Shown: one piece after another, positions 1 to 4,997 of the stretch
Layout: each line of letters opens with the position of its first letter
How positions within the stretch are numbered: position 1 is the stretch's first letter
Assembly: GCA_945868195.1 (NCBI GenBank)
Contig: CAMBLP010000128.1
Coordinates: 1 to 5,926 of the forward strand
Origin: Bordetella parapertussis
Lineage (GTDB): Bacteria; Pseudomonadota; Gammaproteobacteria; Burkholderiales; Burkholderiaceae_B
Direction: 5' to 3'
Length of the DNA stretch: 5,926 nucleotides
Made by a program: the position numbers and the translations under genes
The notes under the pieces: model-generated
Database searches by the model: none
What the model saw: only the letters and a program-made list of their open reading frames with translations
Told to the model about the DNA's origin: nothing

Positions 1-566
1 TAAAAATAAACATAAATACCCATCATGGCGGCGCTAATGAGACCGGGTACAACACCACCCAAGAACAAGCGCGGAATAGATGCATCAGCGAGTACGCCGT
101 AAACCACAAAAGCCAGCGAGGGTGGAATCAAGATACCCAAGGTCCCTGCAGAGACCAAGATGCCGCCCGCAAAGGCAGGGTTGGAGCCATTACGAAGCAT
201 GGCCGGGATCATAATCGTACCCATCGCGATCGCGGTCGCGACCGAGGATCCACACATGGCGGCAAAAATCGCACAGGTCAGTACAGAGACCAAACCTAAG
301 CCACCGTGAACACGTCCGATCCAGGCTGTCGCTGCATTAATCAGCGCTTTGGCCACACCACCACGCTCCATGAATGTTGCAGCAATCACAAAATACGGGA
401 TAGCCAACAAAGTGGGCGAGTTCAGCTCGTCAATGATCTTTTGCGCGAGAGGAACCAGACTACCTTCAGAGGCAAAGACTAAGCCCGTGGTCACACCCAT
501 TGTCAAATAAATGGGTACGCCAAGAAACAGCAGAATAATAAAGAGGGGAGAAAAGAAACTAAGCAT
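1..566 (-). CDS. dctM: TRAP transporter large membrane subunit DctM (partial, 3' end beyond left edge)
   Basis: This is the large, transport-catalysing membrane subunit of a tripartite ATP-independent periplasmic (TRAP) transporter, which works with DctQ and the binding protein DctP to drive solute uptake with a sodium or proton gradient. The ATG is at 566-564, and 188 codons are readable before the window ends; the family is usually about 425-440 residues, so roughly 44% is visible. The translation begins MLSFFSPLFIILLFLGVPIY and is strongly hydrophobic. Family landmarks are the glycine/serine-rich stretch FAAMCGSSVATAIAMGT (residues 101-117), GTLGILIPPSLAFVVYGVLA (141-160) and RLFLGGVVPG (166-175). 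The start overlaps the end of dctQ by 8 bases (ATG and TAG within the same octamer), and a good Shine-Dalgarno GGGAG lies 7 bases upstream, inside dctQ. No frameshift is seen. Family assignment is secure; the substrate cannot be read from this subunit. Confidence 0.95.
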   Translation of the reverse strand, partial: MLSFFSPLFIILLFLGVPIYLTMGVTTGLVFASEGSLVPLAQKIIDELNSPTLLAIPYFVIAATFMERGGVAKALINAATAWIGRVHGGLGLVSVLTCAIFAAMCGSSVATAIAMGTIMIPAMLRNGSNPAFAGGILVSAGTLGILIPPSLAFVVYGVLADASIPRLFLGGVVPGLISAAMMGIYVYF

Positions 567-1143
567 GCTGCTGCTCCCGCTTACACCATTTACGATAGAG
601 GCGGACGATATACGCTAGGCTCATCACAAAAGCGCCACCAGGCAAGGCCGCAAAATATATCCACAGCGGGACTCTGAGCACCGTTGTTGAAACATCGCCA
701 AATTCCCAAGCTTGATAGGCCACTGCACTGCCGTAGTAAACAGCGCACGCCGAAAACACCAAACCAAGCACATCGGCGAGCACTGCAACGCCATGCTTCA
801 GTTTTGGTGGGAACATATTGATAAAAAAATCTGACTTGACGTGACGATCCAGCAGGGTCACGGTGCCAAGCGATAAAAATACCGCCCAGATCACCATGTA
901 CACCTGTACTTCTTCGACAAAGTCCAGTGTCAACGAGGGTTTGGTCAATCTCACAATGACGTTGTAGGAACACATCGCCAGGGCAAGCGTTGCCAAGCCG
1001 CCCACCACCAAAGCTTCGATAGGATGAGATTTGGGAACTGCGTGGGCTTCTGCCTCGAGGTCAGCCTGAGCTTTTTGACGCAAAGTCTCGTAGAGTCTGT
1101 TGCCTGTCGGCTCGGCTGCCTGAACTGTATCTTTGACTTGCAT
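559..1143 (-). CDS. dctQ: TRAP transporter small membrane subunit DctQ
   Basis: This is the small integral membrane subunit that pairs with DctM in the inner membrane. The 194-residue product has four predicted hydrophobic segments, at about 42-64, 79-98, 117-140 and 158-181, the number expected for DctQ. Segments 2-3 carry the family pattern: an acidic pair E77-E78 ahead of VYMVIWAVFLSLG, then DRHVKSD (99-105), matching the usual W..F.....R..H(V/I).VD signature. About 40 hydrophilic, charged residues precede the first membrane segment, somewhat longer than in many DctQ proteins. The ATG lies only 2 bases after the dctP stop with no clear Shine-Dalgarno, so reinitiation by ribosomes finishing dctP is likely. 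The 3' end overlaps dctM by 8 bases. A later start that would shorten the N-terminal tail cannot be excluded, but no suitable Met lies between residue 1 and the first membrane segment. Confidence 0.93.
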   Translation of the reverse strand: MQVKDTVQAAEPTGNRLYETLRQKAQADLEAEAHAVPKSHPIEALVVGGLATLALAMCSYNVIVRLTKPSLTLDFVEEVQVYMVIWAVFLSLGTVTLLDRHVKSDFFINMFPPKLKHGVAVLADVLGLVFSACAVYYGSAVAYQAWEFGDVSTTVLRVPLWIYFAALPGGAFVMSLAYIVRLYRKWCKREQQHA

Positions 1144-1145
1144 GA

Positions 1146-2177
1146 TTAGTACGCTACGCCTGCTGCTTTAAGATTTTTAAGTGCTTCGTCGACCACGTCA
1201 TTATCCATCTTGATGCTCTTGACGAGTTCGGGTTGCATCTTCATCAACTTTTGACGGCTTGCGAGCAACTCTGCCTGAGATGGCACCACGACTTTCAGTC
1301 CGCTTTTAACCAATGCTTCTTTAGCTTTTAATTGCGCATTGGTCGCGTCTTTACGTTGCTGTGTCGCGGCAATATCCCATGACTCAAGAATCGCCTGTTG
1401 CACTTCTTTGGGCTGTTTGTTGAAGAAGTTTGCGCGCATCATCGGCACATATTGATTGAACTGGTTACTGTCTTCATAAGCAAAACGCATCCCAGAATCC
1501 ATGAGTTTGGATGAAAGACTACTTTCGTATGTCGTCACCAGTCCATCCATCACGCCTTGGCTCATTGCCAATGGAACATCGGGCCACGGTACGAGCAGTG
1601 CAGTACCGCCGAGGGTATTAATACGTTGCGCATTCGCGGTACCGCCTGCATAACGTAGTTTCATGCCAGTGATGTCAGCCGGCGTTTTAATTTCTTTCTT
1701 GATGCTGTAAGTGTGCTGCATACCCAGCTCCATCCACTTACCAAGAATCTTGACGCGCATGCGATCTTCGAATTTTTTATTCAAAAATTCACCGAGCTTA
1801 CCGTCCATCACTTTATAAACAGTCGGGCCATCCACGCCGTAAAACATCGGCAAGCTTTGCAAGGCTGCGTTTGGCTCTGCGCTGTCTAATTGCCATGTGC
1901 CTGGAACAGCCATTTCAACGGCGTCCTGACGCAGTGCGCGTGGGACATCGCGATCACGGAACAACTGACCGCTTGGGTAGACTTCAATCGCAAAACGGTT
2001 ACCCGTGCGTTTTTTCAATTCTTCAACAAAAATTTCCACGCCTTTGTTACGGACATGAACAGGGTTCGTGTCGAGCGCAATGCGAAGTTTTTCCTGAGCC
2101 GAGGCAGGTGTCGCGACCAACGCCGACGCCAACACTGCGAATGACGCAGTCATGAGTTTTATGGATAAAGAGGACAT
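1146..2177 (-). CDS. dctP: TRAP transporter periplasmic solute-binding protein, DctP family
   Basis: This is the periplasmic receptor that captures the substrate, usually a carboxylate, and delivers it to DctQM. The 343-residue length is typical. A Sec signal peptide is clear: Lys7, a hydrophobic core at about 8-22, and a signal peptidase I site ATPASA|QE after Ala27. Family landmarks follow in order: VEIFVEELKKRTGNRFAIEV (47-66), YPSGQLFRDRDV (67-78), ITGMKLRYAGG (169-179), whose Arg175 matches the conserved Arg that salt-bridges the substrate carboxylate in SiaP/DctP proteins, and the segment NTLGGTALLVPWPDVPLAMSQG, residues 187-208 (split here as NTLGGTALLVP and WPDVPLAMSQG). The start is supported by AAGGA 6 bases upstream. 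The protein heads a dctP-dctQ-dctM unit with 2-base spacing to dctQ. A hairpin with a T tract ends just before its ribosome binding site, suggesting regulated or insulated transcription. A carboxylate substrate is likely from Arg175; its identity is not determined. Confidence 0.95.
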   Translation of the reverse strand: MSSLSIKLMTASFAVLASALVATPASAQEKLRIALDTNPVHVRNKGVEIFVEELKKRTGNRFAIEVYPSGQLFRDRDVPRALRQDAVEMAVPGTWQLDSAEPNAALQSLPMFYGVDGPTVYKVMDGKLGEFLNKKFEDRMRVKILGKWMELGMQHTYSIKKEIKTPADITGMKLRYAGGTANAQRINTLGGTALLVPWPDVPLAMSQGVMDGLVTTYESSLSSKLMDSGMRFAYEDSNQFNQYVPMMRANFFNKQPKEVQQAILESWDIAATQQRKDATNAQLKAKEALVKSGLKVVVPSQAELLASRQKLMKMQPELVKSIKMDNDVVDEALKNLKAAGVAY

Positions 2178-2183
2178 GTGATT

Positions 2184-2188
2184 TCCTT
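2184..2188 (-). promoter_or_regulatory. dctP Shine-Dalgarno sequence
   Basis: AAGGA lies 6 bases before the dctP ATG and fixes the start at 2177. It is notable because only one base separates it from the T tract of the upstream hairpin, so termination at that hairpin would release an RNA without the dctP ribosome binding site. Confidence 0.75.
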
Positions 2189-2189
2189 G

Positions 2190-2225
2190 AAAAAAAAGAA
2201 GTCTAGTTCAGGCTGTGAACTAGAC
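2190..2225 (-). terminator. Intrinsic terminator or attenuator-like hairpin immediately before dctP
   Basis: Read on the minus strand, arms GTCTAGTTCA (2225-2216) and TGAACTAGAC (2210-2201) are perfect 10-base complements around the loop CAGCC. The hairpin is followed directly by TTCTTTTTTTT (2200-2190). This is the layout of a Rho-independent terminator for minus-strand transcription; the plus-strand reading has no T tract. Only four of ten pairs are GC, so the stem is moderate in strength. It could end the aldehyde dehydrogenase-rSAM-aldolase transcript, or act as an attenuator in a dctP leader if transcription starts upstream near 2227. A perfect 25-base palindrome could also be a repressor operator, in which case the T tract would be incidental. 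Confidence 0.6.
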
Positions 2226-2233
2226 ACTCGTTC

Positions 2234-2262
2234 ACTGTAACGAAATAGCCTTGCGCTGTAAA
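2234..2262 (-). promoter_or_regulatory. Candidate sigma70-type promoter for dctPQM
   Basis: On the minus strand a TTTACA -35 box (2262-2257) is separated by exactly 17 bases from a TACAGT -10 box (2239-2234). They match the consensus TTGACA/TATAAT at 5 of 6 and 4 of 6 positions. Transcription would begin around 2226-2228, right at the edge of the 25-base palindrome. The boxes are plausible but not strong, and matches of this quality occur by chance in AT-rich intergenic DNA. Support comes from the location upstream of a three-gene transporter operon that otherwise lies behind a terminator-like hairpin. Confidence 0.35.
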
Positions 2263-2272
2263 TAATGTTTAC
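2258..2272. repeat. Short inverted repeat overlapping the candidate -35 box
   Basis: GTAAA and TTTAC arms flank a 5-base spacer, giving a 15-base dyad (GTAAATAATGTTTAC on the plus strand) that covers most of the proposed -35 box. Its size and position would suit a dimeric repressor or activator site. Five-base arms are short, and no regulator gene is visible in the window, so this is only a candidate operator. Confidence 0.25.
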
Positions 2273-2309
2273 CCTAGTACCAAGGAAAACATGGGGAAAC
2301 TACTAGTTT

Positions 2310-3041
2310 TTAAAGCGTACGACCAAGGGCTTTGAAAAATAACTCAGACTGCAGTCTTTCACCAAGCGTCTGATTACCAACACGCTGAGCTAATAATGTA
2401 TCGACAGGCTCCAGTGGTAATCCAGAGGACATCGCCAACACTTGCATCATGCAAGCGCGCTCCAAAAAGTACAGATCATCGTAGGCATAGTCTACCCTCT
2501 CACCACATACCACTACGCCATGATTACCAAGAAAAACAACATCCGCGCCCTGCATCGCATGCGCGATACGATCCCCCTCGCCTGGGTCCAATGCCAAACC
2601 GTTGTAGTGCGCATCAATTGCAACACGGCCATGAAAGCGCATAGCGTTTTGCGAGAGAGTCGTGTCCAAGGCTCGCTGTCGTGTCAAGGTCAGTGCAGTG
2701 GCATAAGGCATATGGGTATGGAGTACACAAGTCTTTTTAGCGATTCGATGCACTGCAGCATGGATATACATAGCAGTCGGTTCGACGGGATGACGACCGG
2801 CCAAGATCTCGCCTTGCGCATCAATCATCACAATGTCTTCAGCCTGAATCTCGCTCCACAGCAAACCTCGAGGATTTAGTAAAAAGCGTCCACTCTCATC
2901 AGGGATTTCAATGCTGAAATGATTGCAGACGCCTTCGGACAACCCATGATGCGCGGCGGCACGCAAAGCAAGAGCCAAATCTTTTCGCAATACGCGGATT
3001 GCAGGAGATTCGAAATCCTCTTCATGCATACTCATTTTCAT
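2310..3041 (-). CDS. Class II aldolase/adducin-family protein, catalytic Glu position replaced
   Basis: This 243-residue protein has the class II aldolase/adducin fold, a zinc-dependent family that includes L-fuculose-phosphate aldolase (FucA) and ribulose-phosphate epimerases. Visible motifs are GLSEGVCNHFSIEIPD (33-48), the phosphate/substrate loop region; HTH at 108-110 (first two metal ligands); and LGNHGVVVCG (171-180), whose His174 is the third ligand. In FucA the sequence PSSEWRFH supplies catalytic Glu73 four residues before a His. Here the aligned segment is EPTAMYIH (87-94), with Ala90 at that site and Glu87 three residues earlier. Metal binding is therefore likely, but FucA-type chemistry is not assured; a lyase, decarboxylase or isomerase acting on another substrate is possible. 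The ATG overlaps the rSAM stop as ATGA, with GGAG 7 bases upstream. Met3 and Met5 are alternative starts. Probably cytosolic, last gene of the upstream unit. Confidence 0.9.
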   Translation of the reverse strand: MKMSMHEEDFESPAIRVLRKDLALALRAAAHHGLSEGVCNHFSIEIPDESGRFLLNPRGLLWSEIQAEDIVMIDAQGEILAGRHPVEPTAMYIHAAVHRIAKKTCVLHTHMPYATALTLTRQRALDTTLSQNAMRFHGRVAIDAHYNGLALDPGEGDRIAHAMQGADVVFLGNHGVVVCGERVDYAYDDLYFLERACMMQVLAMSSGLPLEPVDTLLAQRVGNQTLGERLQSELFFKALGRTL

Positions 3042-4978
3042 TTTATTTCTCCACTAGCGGGATGATGTTCTAACGCATGTTCAATATATTGAGGCGCGAC
3101 TGTTGTACGCGGGACTTTGAAGGGAAACCAGGTCCGTACGTCCTCTTCGAGGCCGATACCATGCATATAGTTATAAATCGCTTTTCTCAAGCCAATGCCT
3201 AAAGCCGCGTGATCGACATTCGTCGGGTCGTTAAAACCGACATCGTTTTTAGCAAAGCTCGTCGGCGGTAAAGGCTCGAGTGTGACACCATAATCAGAGG
3301 GATTTAAACCTACAGGCGAATGTACGGTACAGGTGAAGCGATGAAAAAATCCACTTTGTATACAGCCACTGGAAAAAAGCTGGCGAACATATTCCAAGGC
3401 ATCTACGGTGTCTTTGACCGTTTGCGTTGGAAATCCGTACATCAAATACGCATGGACCAACACCCCAGCATCACTAAAAGCGCGCGTGACGCGAGCGACC
3501 TGTTCAACAGACACGCCTTTCTTCATCAAATTGAGTAGACGATCGGACGCCACCTCAAGACCACCGGAAACCGCAATACAACCGCTTTGAGCAAGGAGCT
3601 GACAAAGTTTCGGAGTGAAGGTTTTTTCAAACCGAATATTGCCCCACCAAGAGATATTGAGGTCGCGTTTAATGAGCTCTAAGGCTAGAGACTTTAATGC
3701 CTTGGGAGGAGCGGCCTCATCGACAAAATGGAAACCCGTCTGTCCAGTTTCTCGGACAATCGCTTCGATACGGTCGGCGAGCACTGCGGCAGAGGCTGTT
3801 TCATAACGACCGATGTAATCCAGGCTCACATCACAAAAACTGCATTTTTTCCAATAGCAGCCGTGCGCCACGGTTAGCTTGTTCCAGCGCCCATCGCTCC
3901 AAAGACGATGCATGGGATTAAGCATGTCTAATAAAGAAAGATAGTCGGAAATCGGCAAGCCGTCCCAAGTAGGCGTACCCACCTCCTCGAACGGCACTTC
4001 GGGTTCGACCATATTGATATAGCGCACCTCACCAGACACCGAATCACGTAAATAGGTGCGTACTAGGCGCTGCTGAGATCGCTTCCCCCTTAAAAAATCA
4101 AGGAGTGATAACAAGGGACGTTCACCCGCATCGAGAGTCACAAAGTCCACGAAATCAAAGACTCGGGGCTCAGAGAGCTCACGAAGTTCAGTATTGGCAA
4201 AGCCTCCGCCAAGAACGATTTTGATCTCAGGATGCTGCGCTTTGATGGTCTGTGCAATCCTAAAAGCTGCATAGACCGTACCCGGGAATGGCACCGAAAG
4301 CAAGACAACGGTCGGTGCATGCCGAACGATCGCCTCAAGAGTCAGTTTTTCCAGGTAAAGGTCTACCAGCGTTTTCGGTGCGGCGAGAGCGAGGGCCAAA
4401 GGTTCAAAACTTGCCTGACTTGCGGCAAGCGACTCACCATAACGTACAAACTCAAATCTTGGATCGACGGCATCGCGCAAGACATCCGCCAAATCATTTA
4501 AATAAAGCGTCGCCAAATGCTTGGCGCGATCCTGCATCCCGAGCGCACCAAACGCCCAGCCCAAGGGATCGCCAGTTTCATCATCGACGTAAGCATCCAA
4601 GGCTGAAAAACGGGGTCCTTCGGGGAGATACTGACGACTGACAATACGATGCGCAAGGGTCGAGTCACGACCTTGTAAGAAAGCAATCACGGCATCAATG
4701 GTGTTGAGATAGCGATTGCGTTGCGAGACAAAGGCCTGCAAAGATGGGCTTCGTTTTCGAGCGGTCACACCGTCAACCTTGAGAGCAACTTCCTCAAGAC
4801 CCGCTGAACTTAACAGTCGTAATACGAGAGCTAAAGCCAGATCCTCTTGGACCGCCTCAATATCGCGCGAGCGTAAAAATCCGGTTAGATACGCAGTCGA
4901 GGGATAAGGCGTATTGAGCTGCGTCATCGGCGGGATGACAGACAACACTCGAAGAGTCGCCAAGTTGGTTTTAGGCAT
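3038..4978 (-). CDS. B12-binding-type radical SAM protein with CX4CX2C cluster motif
   Basis: A 646-residue radical SAM protein of unknown reaction. The N-terminal start VLSVIPPMTQLNTPYPSTAY (11-30) and the later VVLLSVPFPGTVYAAFRIAQ (224-243) with VLGGGFANTELREL (255-268) resemble the Rossmann-like cobalamin-binding domain of B12-dependent radical SAM enzymes, but about 180 residues intervene and no DxHxxG lower-ligand motif is present. The radical SAM core begins with HGCYWKKCSFCDVSLDY (372-388), giving Cys374, Cys379 and Cys382 in a CX4CX2C spacing; the canonical spacing is CX3CX2C. SGGLEVASDRLL (471-482) fits the SAM-contact GGE-like region, and HAYLMYGFPTQT (509-520) the later barrel strand. 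I chose the ATG at 4978 (GGA 7 bases upstream, 19 bases after the dehydrogenase stop). A start at 5104 would add 42 basic residues and overlap the dehydrogenase by 107 bases. The stop overlaps the aldolase start, implying coupling. B12 binding is an inference from fold resemblance. Confidence 0.88.
   Translation of the reverse strand: MPKTNLATLRVLSVIPPMTQLNTPYPSTAYLTGFLRSRDIEAVQEDLALALVLRLLSSAGLEEVALKVDGVTARKRSPSLQAFVSQRNRYLNTIDAVIAFLQGRDSTLAHRIVSRQYLPEGPRFSALDAYVDDETGDPLGWAFGALGMQDRAKHLATLYLNDLADVLRDAVDPRFEFVRYGESLAASQASFEPLALALAAPKTLVDLYLEKLTLEAIVRHAPTVVLLSVPFPGTVYAAFRIAQTIKAQHPEIKIVLGGGFANTELRELSEPRVFDFVDFVTLDAGERPLLSLLDFLRGKRSQQRLVRTYLRDSVSGEVRYINMVEPEVPFEEVGTPTWDGLPISDYLSLLDMLNPMHRLWSDGRWNKLTVAHGCYWKKCSFCDVSLDYIGRYETASAAVLADRIEAIVRETGQTGFHFVDEAAPPKALKSLALELIKRDLNISWWGNIRFEKTFTPKLCQLLAQSGCIAVSGGLEVASDRLLNLMKKGVSVEQVARVTRAFSDAGVLVHAYLMYGFPTQTVKDTVDALEYVRQLFSSGCIQSGFFHRFTCTVHSPVGLNPSDYGVTLEPLPPTSFAKNDVGFNDPTNVDHAALGIGLRKAIYNYMHGIGLEEDVRTWFPFKVPRTTVAPQYIEHALEHHPASGEIK
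3039..3052 (-). promoter_or_regulatory. Ribosome binding site and ATGA stop/start junction of the aldolase gene
   Basis: GGAG at 3052-3049, inside the last codons of the rSAM gene, lies 7 bases before the aldolase ATG (3041-3039). That ATG shares bases with the rSAM TGA stop (3040-3038). This arrangement supports translational coupling and favours the first of three closely spaced in-frame Met codons. Confidence 0.7.
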
Positions 4979-4985
4979 TAGATCA

Positions 4986-4988
4986 TCC
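4986..4988 (-). promoter_or_regulatory. Weak Shine-Dalgarno supporting the rSAM start at 4978
   Basis: GGA lies 7 bases before the ATG at 4978 in the 19-base gap after the dehydrogenase stop. It is a minimal site, but it decides between this start and the upstream in-frame ATG at 5104, which lies deep inside the dehydrogenase coding sequence. Homology also begins near this Met, with the hydrophobic strand LRVLSVIPP. Confidence 0.45.
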
Positions 4989-4997
4989 AATTCACAT

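Noticed and set aside
590..973. Minus-strand 127-residue ORF within dctQ in another frame
   Set aside because: It is Cys- and Trp-rich with no family resemblance and lies wholly inside the well-supported dctQ gene; it is a shadow frame.
2293..2309. Small inverted repeat AAACT-AGT-AGTTT just after the aldolase stop as a terminator
   Set aside because: The stem is only 5 AT-rich pairs with a 3-base loop and is not followed by a T tract on the minus strand, so it is too weak to call.
2396..2879. Plus-strand ORFs opposite the aldolase gene
   Set aside because: They are antisense to a conserved coding sequence, have no recognisable motif or ribosome binding site, and their composition follows from the opposite-strand codons.
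4232..4641. Plus-strand ORFs opposite the radical SAM gene
   Set aside because: They are rich in Arg, Pro and His as expected of antisense frames and match no family I recognise.
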